Source of the DNA: Artocarpus heterophyllus
Lineage: Eukaryota; Streptophyta; Magnoliopsida; Rosales; Moraceae
Length of the DNA: 64,000 bases
Reading direction: 5' to 3'
NCBI GenBank assembly: GCA_025403435.1
Contig: CM046348.1
Location: 18,017,679 to 18,081,678, forward strand
Shown here in pieces: positions 21,977 through 34,795 of this stretch. The position numbers and the translations under genes were made by a program. Every line of letters starts with the position of its first letter. The first letter of the stretch is position 1. The notes under the pieces were generated by a model. The model saw only the letters and a list, made by a program, of their open reading frames with translations. It was not told the DNA's origin and made no database searches.

Positions 21977-24571
21977 TGTAGCACCATCTTACGGACGTCG
22001 TAATAATCATTACTTTTACCTTTAAAATCATTATTTAAATATAATAATTCAAATGAAACACTCACACTCAAGCAAATATCCCAAGAAAACATGCATATAT
22101 TTTTTTTATTTAAAAACATACTTACTCGATTTACTTATCTCTCCTCAATTAGCTAGACAAAATGCCTAAACTTCAAATAATGGTTAGTTTAGAAATACAA
22201 ACATTTATTGAATTATAGACACACACAAAACTTCAAATAATGTTTAAAACTCTCAAGAAAAATACTTGAATGTCTAAATAGTTTAATCATATCAAAATCA
22301 AAGAAACACGGCATAGTCCTTAAGAGACCATAATTATGAAAGTATTAAACAATCTTAAAACAATTAAAAGTCCATAGGAAAATAAACCAAGTTCTCAAAT
22401 CAACATCATGCAGAAATAACATTAATAATAAAATTTATTATTTGAGTTATTAATTTCTTTTTATGGCATGATTCTGTTTTCAATCCAACACTTCTTGCAT
22501 ACATGCCCATCTTTGCCCTCTATCATAGTCTATGGGCCTTTTACCTCTGTCTGCAACATGATATAAAACTAAGTAAGCATAAACTTAGTAAGTATATTTT
22601 CCTATCTCACAATATAAAAAATGAACTTTCATAAATCATATCATAACGTCATAATCATAGCCATAATCATAGTCATGCATAAGGCACACTTTTATATAGA
22701 GCATATATTTTATTTAATTTTCCATATTAATATATTATTTATTTTATCATTAGGGGCCCAAGCGTTACACTATTAATATTATAGACGCACCGTCATAAAG
22801 GAGAGGGATAGCTAATCTCAAACTAATCTTGACAAGTCTAATCTTGGAAGACATCATAAATATAAATATTAGGTGTGTAACGCTTAATTAAGTGATATAT
22901 ACATATCTATATATATATAAGTTTTCTTTAAAAACTTGTCATAGACTGTAAGAACATAAGCGTAAAAACATCCTTAAGAAAATTCATCATGAAAGGTCTT
23001 GAAATAAGAACAATAAATCATAAACCTTTACTTATAAAATATTACTTAACATTTTCATAAACTTTATCATGTTGTAGGTGAGAGTGTACTTACTTGACTT
23101 GCTTGCTTACTAAATCTTAAATTGGATGATGCAACCGTGGTTCTCAATGTGTTGCCTTTTGGAGTATTCATATCTATCATTCATATAATATGTGAAACTA
23201 ATCTTCTTGTTTATGATATCATTTAATATCATATTACATCATTATACATTATTCTCAATGAAACAAAACATCTTTGAGTCACAAACATGCACTTAGAGTC
23301 AAGAAACATAAAGACAGAAAACTTGACCTTTAATCACTTAAAAAATTTAATCTCAACTTCTAAGCATGAATAAGTGTCAAACTTCTTTCATAACATAGCT
23401 AACATATAAAAACATCACTCAAATTTTCTTTTCTTGAAAATATTAATCCAAAATACCTTTTTCCAATTTTCAAAAAATTCAAATAAATCTACCAATCACA
23501 AAAATTGACTGACATTCAAGGATTCATCATCTTATATCTTTCAATTTATATTCAATTAAAGCATGAAAATATGCAGGAATAAAATTAACTTATATATATA
23601 ACTCTCAAATTTTTCTTTAGCCATAAACATTTCATTTAATAATTTAAATAAATCACATAATCAATACCATGAAAACTGCCATAAAAAACATGGCAATGAG
23701 CAGCCCTAATTTAAAATTATAGATTAAATCATTTATGATATAAAGTAATTTAAAAACGCTTACTACATATAATAGACAAATGAAATTCATCACATATCTA
23801 AAATTCAGCGTCAAATAATTTTGGAATAATTCAAGACATACGTTTGAATTTAGAATTAATATTAACATTAGACATGCTAAATAACAAACACTCTTTATTC
23901 AAACATTATTATAAAATCAAATATGTACGATATGCTTTTGAGATTTTTATGTACATGTTTAAATATAAATAGACATTAGAAAAATAAGAAATCATGAAAA
24001 ACTTATTTAAAGTATGATTTATTATCTCACAAATTATATAGAGCATATTAAGCAGACATTCATAATCATTGAGTACTCAGCGATCTACGAATTTTATGTT
24101 ATAACATAATAAAAATATGAAGTTTAAATTTTATACACAATTAGTTAACAGATGAATAATAACATATAATTATTTACAAAACCCAGAGACATGGTTTGGA
24201 ACATAAACAGACTCTACAAAACACACATACATATATGCCAGCAAATAAAAATTCATGACTAATGCCTGATTGAAAGCTCATAACATTTAAAATATATTGA
24301 ACGAAAATTTATAAAAATTCCAAACATTCCTATATACATCATATCCTAAAATCATAGCAAAATAAAATCATTTGGATGAAAAACATTATTGGGAATTTAC
24401 CTAACAAGTAAACTCTAGAACTCTTATATCACATTCCAATAACAAAAATTATGTTAAATTCATACCAAACTCGTGTAACCCTAAAAATTATACATAACAT
24501 GAACATCTGACTTGGCTAAGCTATTTAAGACATCTACTTATATAGGCCTTTTTTTTTAGTTACTTGTAACA
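21977..24571 (-). mobile_element. 5' LTR of the minus-strand Ty3/gypsy remnant (about 2.6 kb)
   Basis: On the minus strand it starts TGTTACAAGTAACT (24571) and ends GGTGCTACA (21977), next to the primer site and gag. A TATATAAG box is at about 24537-24544, close to the start. The AAGCATAAACTTAG hairpin-like motif near 22577 and the GTGAGAGTGTACTTAC motif near 23078 correspond to landmarks in the old LTR at 38072-39190. It is AT-rich and much decayed. The boundaries rest on one LTR only. Confidence 0.65.
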
Positions 24572-25116
24572 AGAGAATTTTATAATAGGGCATGAAAAAA
24601 TTAAGTTGTCATATATTTTTATATAATATGTTTTTTTAAGAGCATGTAATGTAATTTTGATGTGATTTGATGATTAAAGTTGTGTGGGACTCATCAACAT
24701 TAAAATAGAGAAGGCTTGAAAAAAGTGAATAGCAAGTGGTCCATTTCTTTCTTGATAGCACCATTTTTGTCTTAGTTAACCAAGGACGTGTAGGAAGAAA
24801 AAGACATCACCTTAGCAAGTGTTCATTTGGGGAAAGGGTTAGAATTGTCTTTTTTTTTTCCTTTTATGTTTCAATCATTTTTTGGTTTAAATTTTGTAAA
24901 AGAAAACATTAAATAGAAAAAATCATCAAAACAATAAAAAACAGTTCAAACCGTTTTTGCCAAACAAGCTATAAATCTTACTCTCTGTGATACATTTTAG
25001 TATTTCCTTTATTATTCATTAACAAAAAAAAAAGACTTGCCTTATGTTTAGGATATAAATTTGAATCGTCTATAGTATAAAGTTCTTATATGCTATAATC
25101 TTTTAGAAGAAAGTAT
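24572..25116. other. Intergenic, no gene recognised
   Basis: AT-rich, with a fragment near 25068-25105 (CTATAGTATAAAGTTCTTAT) that resembles the inside of the GCTACAGTA MITE family. Confidence 0.4.
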
Positions 25117-25510
25117 AAATACTACTACAATTAATTCATTAGACAACAGCCTAGTCGATGACGGTTTTTAATAAAATGTTGTCATAAGTAACGTGGTGTG
25201 AAGACAACTTCTATGTTTTAGATTTTTGTGCTGCACTTTAGATGACTGTTTTAAAGAAACCGTCCTCTAATACATAGTATTTAATAACGTTTTCCAAGAA
25301 ACCCCAAAGAACCCAAAACGATGCTACTTACTAGTCTCTCACCTCTCTCTGTCATTCTAGTTCTTTTCTCTATCCCCCTCTCTCCTCTCTCTTTCTCACT
25401 TTCATCATCTAATCTTGCCTTCATCGTCGCCTCTATTGCCATCGTCTTTACTTCGCCCAAACCTTGCCTCACCCTTGTCACCACCGCATTTAGACCTCGT
25501 TGATGTTATT
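25117..25510 (+). mobile_element. Possible end of a second CACTA-like element
   Basis: ACTACTACAATTAATTCATT is followed by GATGACGGTTTTTAATAAAA, AAGAAACCGTCCTCTAA and other ACCGTC/GACGGT inverted motifs, the subterminal pattern of some plant CACTA elements. A pyrimidine-rich stretch follows (25330-25500). No other end is visible, so the call is tentative. Confidence 0.4.
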
Positions 25511-25559
25511 TTACGCCATATGATGGTGAAAATCATTGGATGTTGGCCTTTATTTACTC

Positions 25560-25945
25560 CTAAAAAGATAGGGTATCTGATCGGATTCACTTAGGGAAGA
25601 TAATACTCACATTAATTTGAAGATTAATATATTTAAATATATTTCATTTATGGAAAAAGGCTATATATAAATAGGGCTAAAACCTTGGAAAAAGAAAACA
25701 AGTCGCATTCTAAACAAAATTGCTACTTGAATTTTCCCTCTCAAATATAGTGAAAAACCTCTCAAAGTGGACTTAACTCTTAGTGAGGGAAACACAATAA
25801 TTTCTGGTTTTCTTAGTTCATTTTCAACAATCTTTCAATGCACAAATTGAGTGAATAAACATCGTGGTGAGGATTATTTGCAAGAGTTATTGTAGACGAA
25901 TTTCAATCGTTAACAATTGCTATAATCATATCCACCCCTCCATCT
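25560..25945 (+). mobile_element. LTR fragment, Copia-like
   Basis: A TATA box (TATATATAAATAGGG, about 25664) is followed by GTGAAAAACCTCTCAAAGTG and GAATAAACATCGTGGTGAGG. The second motif recurs in the adjacent duplicate at about 26480. The style matches R/U5 regions of plant Copia LTRs, but neither terminus can be fixed. Confidence 0.45.
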
Positions 25946-26376
25946 TTCTCTATCCTTCCTTTTCTCTACTAAATGAAACCTAAAAATGCTAACAGAAAAT
26001 ATATATATATATATATATATGTATATGTAAGTAGGAAAATATTTTGGAACTAAAATGACAAAGGCAAGAAAAGCTTAAACAAAAAGGAATAAGATCAAAA
26101 TTTGAAAGATATTTTATAAAATAATTTAGACGATGTAAAACAAGATGCAATAAGATACATTAAAAAGATATTTTGATGATATATATTTACAAAAATAATA
26201 AAGTGAATCTGAAAATATATAAGGTATTAGGGGGAAAGCTACAAGAAGTAAATAAATAAACAAAACACACATATAAAGGAGAGAAGAAAAAAAAAAGAAG
26301 CACTAAAAATGCAAATGAAAAAGGAAAGAGACCCAAAGAAAACAAATAAAAAAAAAAAAAGGAAATTAAATCTCTA
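25750..26376 (+). repeat. 627-bp tandem duplication, copy 1
   Basis: Begins GTGAAAAACCTCTC and contains a TA microsatellite (25999-26020) and CTTAAACAAAAAGGAATAAG. It is followed directly by copy 2 at an offset of about 627 bases. Confidence 0.85.
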
Positions 26377-26986
26377 GTGAAAAACCTCTCAGAGTAAACA
26401 TAACTCTCAACGAGTAAACTACTAAAATATGTAGTATTCTTACTTCATTTTCGGCCATTTTTTGATGCACAAATCGAGTGAATAAACATCGTGGTGAGGA
26501 TTATTTGCGAGAGTTTTTATTCACGAATTTTAACCATCAATGATTACTATAATTATCTCCATCCCTTACATTCCCATCCTTCTTCCTCTCCATCTCTCCT
26601 AGTAAATAGAGCCTAAAAATGCCACATATATATATATATATGTATGTATGTAAGTAGAAAAATATTTTGGAACCAAAACGACAAAGACAAGAAAAGCTTA
26701 AACAAAAAGGAATAAGATCAAAATTTAAAAGTCATATTTAATTAAATAATTTAGAGGACGCAAAACAATATGCAATAAGATACATTAAAAAGGTATTTTA
26801 ATGATACACGTTTACAAAAATAATGAAGTGAAGCTGAAAATATACAAGGTATTAACGGGAAAGCTAAAAAAATGAATAAATAAATAAAATACACACAAAG
26901 GAAAGAAGAAAAAAAAAATTGAAGCACTAAACATGCAAATGAAAAAGGAGAGAAAACAAAAAACCAAAGGAAAGTAAATCTACAGT
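26377..26986 (+). repeat. 627-bp tandem duplication, copy 2
   Basis: Repeats copy 1 in order, including GAATAAACATCGTGGTGAGG, a shorter TA microsatellite and CTTAAACAAAAAGGAATAAG (26696). Differences are mostly substitutions and A-run lengths. Confidence 0.85.
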
Positions 26987-28440
26987 GGTTCAGAAGAATG
27001 CTCCATGCCAGCTACCAATGACACACACAACACAACAATCTCGGTTGCTAACAACACCACCTACACAGAACGTTTCTTTTCCATCATCCTCCGGTCCCTC
27101 CGATAAGCTTACCACCGAGTGCGCTGAGAAAACTATAAGAACAACAGATGTTCACCATCAAGAGATTCCTTGTCGATTAATATAAAGATTTTGTAAGTGA
27201 TGACTTTGATATCGAATTCCCAATTGTTAGAGCTAATCGACAATTTGGGGTAGGCTTTTTGAACATTTTTGTCGTCAACAGCTTCATGTCCATCGTAATG
27301 AACGGGATATCTTTTGCATGATAAAACTTGAGGCATCTAAGCATGATGGAAGAATAAACTATGATGCATTTCTTGATTAGCAAGCATGGAAGACTATTTT
27401 GAGTAACACAGGATGACAAACATACAACGAGTGTGGTTTTTTAAAATAAGTTGTTCTCTGTGCTAAGATCTATTGGCACACTATTCAATGTCACCTTGAG
27501 CGCTTGAACTATCCTCCTATTACTTTAAAAGTTGAGATGAAGACCTAATTAAAAGAGAAGTATCTGTATACCTTCCATTGCAACACTTGCTCAATCAATT
27601 TTAGCGCTTATAAGCGTTGCATTACTGTCGGTTGATTTAGGAATGAATTCAAGGTTGACATTCAACAAGGAGCTTTCAAATTGTCACTTGAAGGTTTGGA
27701 AGATGATTATCATGATGCTTTAGATACTGAGAAATAGCCTCCATATTTCAATGTTCGATGGGTTTCTTGGAATTCTAAATTCTATGGATCAAGCCTCAAT
27801 ACTCCTGCTAGTTTCAGTTCTGAAGCGCATGTCTCCTCAAGTGCCCATTTATGTTTCAGTTCTAAAAACGGAGGGGTACAATGAGAAAAACTTAAAACTA
27901 TGAGATACATTAAAGAAGCAGCGCTATGTGGTAGTAATGTTCTGGTGCTTGTGATGTTACATATTAGGTCAATAAATGTACTTGGCAGATTTCATATTAG
28001 TCTTAAAAATATATACGATCCATGTATTACAAGCACCACTACTGATAATAAGTGAGTCGTGTATATTTCTAAGACTAATACGAGTAGTGTAGCCACTTGT
28101 ACTGTTAAGATTTTTATTCCTACTTTTGTGTTATCATCTATTATCAAAAAATATGTATGATTTTGTTGTGATATTAGGAATTATTTCCTGAATATTTTTG
28201 GATCTCTTTTTATTGAGTTTTCCAACTTGTTTTAATTGATGGTGATGAGTTTTGATTTTCAAGAATAGGAAACTACTTGTTTTTTGTCGATATCTTTTTG
28301 TGGAAAGTTTTGTAAATAATATTGGGTATTTATTTGATTTATGTGATTGAGATTTTTTCAATAAAATTCGGAATAAATTTGAACAAATGGGAAACTGACA
28401 AAGTTGACTATCTTGTTTTATTTCTAGTTTCTATTTTCTA
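26987..28440. other. Unrecognised, possibly decayed coding DNA
   Basis: On the plus strand from about 27180 to 27850 a protein-like but repeatedly interrupted translation can be followed (for example GAFKLSLEGLEDDYHDALD near 27670). I could not link it to a family, and no catalytic motif is seen. The rest is AT-rich. Confidence 0.35.
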
Positions 28441-29140
28441 ACTGCAGGAAACGTCCGTCTATTTGCATAGTCGAAATGCAAATACGTCTGTCAAGACAAC
28501 TTTCGACACAGCAGAGTCAAGCTTTTCTCATTTGTTTCAAAGTGAAGATTTGACAGCTAGGATCCGAATTTTACTCTAATTTTAAAGAGATTTGACCCTA
28601 GAATTAGGAGAATGAATCTAAACACTTCTGTAGGGCTAGGCTTTGCCTATTTAAAGGATCATATATTATGATTCATCTTTAGAGCTTCATTGTGGGAGAA
28701 AACCCAAGTGAAAAAACCTTAGCGTTTTAGACTTCAATATATTGCTCTCATCCCTCTGTTGCATTGATGCATTCGTTCCAATCCAGAAGGTTAAAGGAGG
28801 ATTGTTGGTGGGTTGAAGGCTTGGAGTACATTAGTTGGACAAAAGGTGAGCAAAGACGGTTTAGAGTAGGACGAAGAGTCTAAAGGAGAGCGAGTCATAG
28901 AAGGAATATTGTGGGCTCTAAGTTGGTGTAGATTCTAGGCATTCTTATAATTTAAAACTTTATAATAGCAGCTCGGTATAATGGATCTTTCTTATCTCTT
29001 GATGTAAGAAGCACCCATGGTTTTTTGCCGCGAGAGTTTTTGACTACGCTAAATAACCATATCACTGTATTTGTTTTATTTTTCTGCACTTTACACAGAA
29101 TTACTTTTGGTTATTGTTAAGACATGGTCCCGTTAACGTG
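28440..29140 (+). mobile_element. Possible solo LTR, Copia-like
   Basis: A TATA-like CTATTTAAAGG (about 28649) is followed ~350 bases later by TAAGAAGCACCCATGG and TTTTTTGCCGCGAGAG, then a T-rich stretch ending CTGCACTTTACACA. This resembles the 3' half of plant Copia LTRs. No matching LTR, target duplication or coding region was found. Confidence 0.4.
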
Positions 29141-29241
29141 TCTTTTATTTAGTCCGTTAGGTCCAACATGTACCATTATCTTTATCCTTGTAAGAAGAGA
29201 GTAGCATCAACCAGCACCTTAAACACACAATTGATTTAAAA

Positions 29242-29263
29242 TAATAATAATAATAATAATAAA
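29242..29263. repeat. (AAT)n microsatellite
   Basis: A perfect run of AAT trinucleotides, about seven units. Confidence 0.9.
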
Positions 29264-29632
29264 CGAAATTGGGTTTGACAAGGAACACAAGAGCTTTATT
29301 TTATTCATGAAGATCTCTAATAATATGATTGCAGAAGAAATTTATATAAATTGTATTACAGTGAACAAATGGAACAAACTGCTTTAGGAAACGATACTAA
29401 TTCCCAAAGTCGCAACAAACTGGTCAACATCTGTACTAAGGACATGGTAGAACAAAAGGAGTTCTGGCATTTTTTCCTATATTACACACAACCAAAATAC
29501 ATAAATGAACTGGAAATTATATATAAGAGAAGAGCTTTAACTTATTCCTCTGGCATTCTTCGTCCGATAGAGGTCATACTCTCAGCCAGTACGAGTATGA
29601 TTAAAAGGTTCTGTTCTGCAAATCGACATACT

Positions 29633-32296
29633 TTAGTGATGATCACCAGAAAGCTGTATGCGGTCAAGATCCTGGTTGTTGAAGTACAAATAGCTTGCTT
29701 TTCCAGAAGCTGTAGATGTAGACCGTGGGGAAAACCCGGTGTAGTCGGCATCTGACTTTGCCCTGCATATTTCGGCAACTAAGTTGAAGATTTCATGATT
29801 TTGGATGAATGGTTGGGCTGCATACTCCTCAACAGGCATCCACTGAAGAAAAATATCAGAAACAAAAGCGTTAGAAAATAAACCAAATTTCAATACAGCC
29901 ATAGTATCCTTTTTTTTTTCCCATTAACCATATGATTATTATCAAGGGAGAGAGGAGACAGCAGTCAATTGTGCAACGAGTTCCGATCAGTCAGCATTGA
30001 CACAAGTCCATCTCCTGTAGTAGCAAAGAAGGAAAACTACTTCGTGCTTTTGTCACCTTGAAGGGTTTCAAGCAATCTAGATTCAACCCGTTTTGCATCC
30101 CATCAGAGCCATTAATGCATATCTTAAACAAGATCTTTCGTGTTCAAGAACTTGGCCTTTCATCGAAGTTGCAAGCATAATTTTACAGGCTAAAGAACCA
30201 AAGAAAGTTGTTAAAGACTGACGCCTGAGAGCCAGAGGGAGGCTCGTGAAACAAAAAGACTGCTTTCTGCCAATTGGAAAAGCTTATCATATAGATGCCA
30301 AAGTTCTGATGCAAGTACGTGGTTGCTTTTGTACACTTAGTTTCTTCATTAAAATTGGGGAAAAGAAACATAACAATTAATGCAAACACATAAAAGCAGG
30401 TAAAAAGGAACCCCATACATTCACATGAGAATAAACTCTGCAGCCTCTGTTTTAAAAACAAGAAGCTAATATAATTTTATTAAAAAGCAAAAGAATAGTT
30501 AAACTATATGATGAATTCATTCTCCTTCAATTTACCTTGGCTTCTTCAATCTCTACAATCTGTTTCTGGATGTCAAAGGATAGAGGTTTCAACACACATA
30601 CAAAAAATAGGTCTGATTTCGTAAAGAATGACTTGTGGCTTTGCCTGTAGAGAGATAAAGAGAGAGCAAGACAGAAAATTAAACAGGGAAACAGAAGAAG
30701 ATATAAGGCCAAGGTGCGTATTATGAAGAAAATCCCTTACCTAAATGCTAAAACTTCCACAAACTCTGTGTCAATCTACAACAAATCAAAAAGAAGAGTC
30801 TTAGAATCACGCCTGCAGTTGAACACTATGTCTACTTGAAAACAGAAATTCCAAATCTTAAACTTACTCCTGTCTCTTCTTTCACTTCTCTAATTGCAGC
30901 TGCACAAATATCTTCACCCTGTCGACGAAAATAGTGAGAACATAACTTTGAATTTTTCCAAAGAGCATAACTTTTATATACTCACCTCATTAACAACCCC
31001 AGTTGGGTACTTCCAGACACCTGAACCTTTGAACCTGCCACTGTTCTCTTGAACTACAAGCACCTAACAAAAGAAGCAATTTGATTTTCATTAGGCAACT
31101 ATTTTATGGCATTATAGCATTCTTATTATTTAGACCTCAAAGTTACAAGTTTGTTTTTAATGGTCCTAAGGATTGCTTTTCAGTAATCCAAGTGCTTGAC
31201 AAGTAAAGAACGAAGGAAGTGTTGAGCGTCTGGAACCAAATTATCACTCTGATGCAGAGTTAGCACATGAGGGCAGAGGCCCCGAGCAAAAATTTTAATA
31301 AGGATGTCTTGGGACTTGACATATGTATTTTTGTTTTGCTTTCCCCTGCTACACATATTACGGAGCACTAGGTTTGAGAATTAGGTGAAGAGAGTACAAA
31401 CAGTTTGAGAGGCGTGAGGTGCATGATTCTCTTTTTTATAATGGTGAAATTCTGTGGCGGTTGAAAGTACATGTAGCTAGAGTAAATTACTATAATTGTG
31501 GAATTTGCTTGATCGATTTCTATATTATATTGCTCTTGTTAGTAAAGGATTAGCGCGTCTAATTCTAAACAAGAAGCATACAACCAAAATCAATTCCTCG
31601 TTATGAATTCATATATCTACAACACAAGGAACAACAAGGACCTCTTTGTAGTCTAAAGTTAACTAATGGGATTTCAAGGTGAAGTTCACTATTACCTGTC
31701 TCTTGTCATTCATGACAAAAGCACCAATGCCCACACGATGAGAAGCATTTGCAGGAAGAGTATCGGCAGTTTCAGGAATCCAATGGACTAACATTAAGTA
31801 ATCCGGTTCAGCATGGTGGTACCTAAATCCTTCCTGTAAACAAGTAAACAACCCACAAGAAGCCCAACTAAGACATTGGAATCAAGCAAATAAGACACAC
31901 CGTTAAACATGAATATGTTTTTGCAATACAATTTTCATTAGCTTAAATGCAACCCCAGTTGGAATAAAGAAAGTTCCAATTCACCTTCACTGCAATTTCA
32001 ACAAGATTTGCAAGCTCAATTGGCAATTTGATCCAAATTCCTTTCTTCTCCTACAGCGTTTAATGTTATAAATATGTCACCATCAACCATAAAACCAAGC
32101 TTTAAACATATACATATATATATATATTGACAAAATAAGAAGACTAAAATACCCTTACCTGCGCTCTCCATTGTGAGGCTGAAGCCCTAAGAAGATCACC
32201 AAATTCCTGAGGACTAATGGGTTCTTTCATGTCGACGAGAACTCCTCCATGTGAGTCATTTACTGCGTTGAGCAAGGGAGCTCCATCTTTAGCCAT
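29633..32296 (-). CDS. Nudix hydrolase, plant NUDT2/6/7 type (eight exons)
   Basis: Exons: 32296-32159, 32050-31985, 31833-31696, 31063-30986, 30918-30868, 30775-30741, 30644-30536, 29842-29633, all with GT..AG introns. Only the junction between exons 6 and 7 is out of phase 0. The product is 274 aa, usual for this family. Residues 1-110 form the plant N-terminal region (LPANASHRVGIGAFV precedes the catalytic part). The Nudix box GX5EX7REXXEEXGX is complete at residues 136-158 (EGEDICAAAIREVKEETGI), so metal-binding glutamates are present. The C-terminus has SYLYFN, as in the plant subfamily. Relatives split nucleoside diphosphate derivatives such as ADP-ribose and NADH in the cytosol; substrate cannot be read from sequence. 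The start is the first ATG in a frame preceded by a stop at 32411; no transit peptide is evident. Confidence 0.95.
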
Positions 32297-34364
32297 GGCT
32301 TCCTTCGCAACAGATGATGAGCGAGTTGAAATTGAACGAAACGACTTTGGTCTATTCAAGATTCGAAAATTGTTTCTTCGATCTGAACATACAACGGAAA
32401 GGAAAAGCCATCATCCTCTCAAAAATCACAATCTTGTCCAAGGCAAGAAACATCAGCCAAAAGTCAAAGCACTTGTTTAAGACTTGGATCACGACGTTGT
32501 GCAATACTGTATTCACTTTTTCTTCTGGCTGAGAAGTTGCAACTTGCGATTAGTTATACAGGTTTTTTATTACTTTTTCGCTCTTTGGATTTTTTTATTT
32601 TTTCGTAATTTGCTTTCAACAATTTTTTATTTGGACGCTTTACCCTCTCAATAACTGTTATTTTTCTCTAAAAGAAAATTTCATGTTCCGTTATATTTTT
32701 AAAAAATATATTTTTGTATGTCATGTTTAAAAAAAAATTTATGATACTATTATTTATATTAAATGTTAAGCTATATCAAAAATAATATATATAAATTTAT
32801 AAAAAAAAATAAATATTAAAAATAAACGTGTGTCTTATTTTTAATTTTTTTGGGTCAAACTTGAGACTTATTAGAAAAATACAAAAATAAGAGAAATAGT
32901 AATTTTAGATGAACTAGATAAAATTAATATCACAATTTAAAACTTTTTAGTAAATAATAGATAAAAAATCAAATATTTTTTCTGCACTAAAATACCAAAA
33001 ATATCTCTCTTTTTTCTATGTTTTTCCTCTCCCTCTTTTTCCTCTCCCTCTATTAGGAAAATGCCCATGTCGCCAAAGTGCACCGCTCGTTAACATAAAT
33101 GACCCCATTGCCAGTGGTGAAGTCGGAGCCGATTCTCTCCCGGCGAAGATCGGCCCTAGCTAGGACCAACGACTTTGCAAGGACCAAGGTTGCCTTCCAA
33201 TCTTCTCCAACTCGCACAAGCATGGGCGACGAAGATGAACCAGCCACGTAGATCTTCATTGTTGTCCTTCGCTTCATCTCCCATCGTCACTCATCCTCTA
33301 TTGTTGCCTATTGCCAATCTATTCGTCGTTATCTTCCCTCGCACTTTGACAAAGACAAACCACTAGTGGGATAATCGTAGCTCCGACTCCAGATCCGTCG
33401 TCGAGGACAAGAGAGAGAAATGGTGGAAGAGAGAAAGAGGAGAAAAAACCCTATATCAAACTAAGGTATTTCGATGTATACAATTATTTAGTTGAACAGT
33501 CATATGGATATATAACATTTGTTAACAAAAATACATAACATTTACTACCAATAGTTTTCTTAAGTAAAAAAAATATATATATAGTTTTCTAAAGTCTAAT
33601 ATTTCCTATAATTTTCGTTCAACGAATTACATATTATGTCATACTTTTAAAAAAATGATTATTCATATCACATTTTTAAAAAAAAATGCATTTATTTATG
33701 CTATAGTTGAAAAATAAATACACCACACTATTATTCATATTACTTTTTATCAATATTAGGGTGAGTTATTTAATTTTTTCCTAACAAATTCAAAAAGGCA
33801 AACTCTAATATTTTGTTAACTATCTCTTTCAAGTTTCAAAAACGCCCTTTAAAAGATTTTGGTGATTTCAATCGGAGGTGCACTCTCTCGTCCTCATGTG
33901 AGGAGGTCATTGGCTTTCTTCAATTTGATGAACATTGAAGAGTAAAATGAGGAATTAAACGTTTAAGAGTTAAAGTTGTTAAAATCTAAAAAATTCAGAA
34001 GATAAAAATGCTTAAAATCCTATTTTCAACTGAGAATTATTTGGTTTTTTTTTAAGCTGTCAAATTTTTATGAACTTCTACGTATTTTTCTATTTTACTA
34101 GACTCACTTTGAATTAAAAACTCGAACTATGTTAATTTATTATTTCTTTAATTGAGTGGGTTGAAAAGGCCTTATCTAACCCACCCAATTGTCACTTTTC
34201 ATCTCGCCCATTAATTTGAGCAAAACAACAGAAAAAGAAGCTCAATTTTACAAAGAGGAACTATGTTTAAAAGGAAAAAAGAGAGACCCAATTTTGCATC
34301 GAGTCTGCCTTTAAGGTATTCACAAAATCCACAAATTTGCATTACAAGACTAATATTGTGACTA
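32297..34364. other. Intergenic, no gene recognised
   Basis: The Nudix promoter should lie just above 32296. From 32560 to 33000 the DNA is very AT-rich. A GC-richer patch at 33055-33440 is flanked by pyrimidine-rich (33000-33055) and purine-rich (33400-33450) runs, and its short frames match nothing I know. Confidence 0.5.
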
Positions 34365-34505
34365 GGAATATTGGTTCAAACTAATGCTTCAAACTGTAAA
34401 CTGTATAAAATGCTCATATACTATAGTGCAAAAAAAATGAGTTATAATATAAAACTTTCAGATATTACAATTTTATAGTTTAAACCAACATTTCAAATGC
34501 CCTAT
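34365..34505. mobile_element. Decayed MITE of the GCTACAGTA family
   Basis: Inverted TTGGTTCAAAC (34371) and GTTTAAACCAA (34479-34489), with inner GCTCATATACTATAGTGCA and AAACTTTCAGATATTACA matching the inner motifs of 16896-17059. Ends are worn. Confidence 0.55.
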
Positions 34506-34624
34506 AAATAATGTGGGCAATTTCTACTAAATTGCCACTGGAGACTACAAATATGGATAGACATAGCATAAAAAGGGTTTAAAGTAAATGGTCGTTTTTT
34601 AACATTTTTTTAAAAAACTAATTT

Positions 34625-34795
34625 GTGATTTATTACTGATTGACTTGGTGGTTCATCACTGATGGACTAACATCATTGAGTGATTAACCAATATTAATAA
34701 GTAATTTACATGCCCATCAATAGTAGACCATTGATAAATCAAAGATTTATCACTTTATCAATGATAAACCATTGATGTATCAATGATTGACTACC
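34625..34795. repeat. Cluster of TGATAAATC-type palindromic repeats
   Basis: Motifs such as GATTTATCACTTTATCAATG, TGATAAACCATTGATG and ATTACTGATTGACTTGG repeat in both orientations. It is similar in kind to 3495-3645 and its duplicate. Confidence 0.55.

Noticed and set aside
27180..27850. Possible decayed viral or retroelement coding region.
   Set aside because: No RT, protease, integrase, movement or coat motif could be identified, so no viral origin is claimed.
32217..32532. Plus-strand frames over the Nudix first exon and upstream region.
   Set aside because: Antisense to the coding exon, with no family resemblance.
33053..33366. Short GC-richer frames on both strands.
   Set aside because: No recognisable domain, splice context or homologue that I know; flanked by simple pyrimidine and purine runs.
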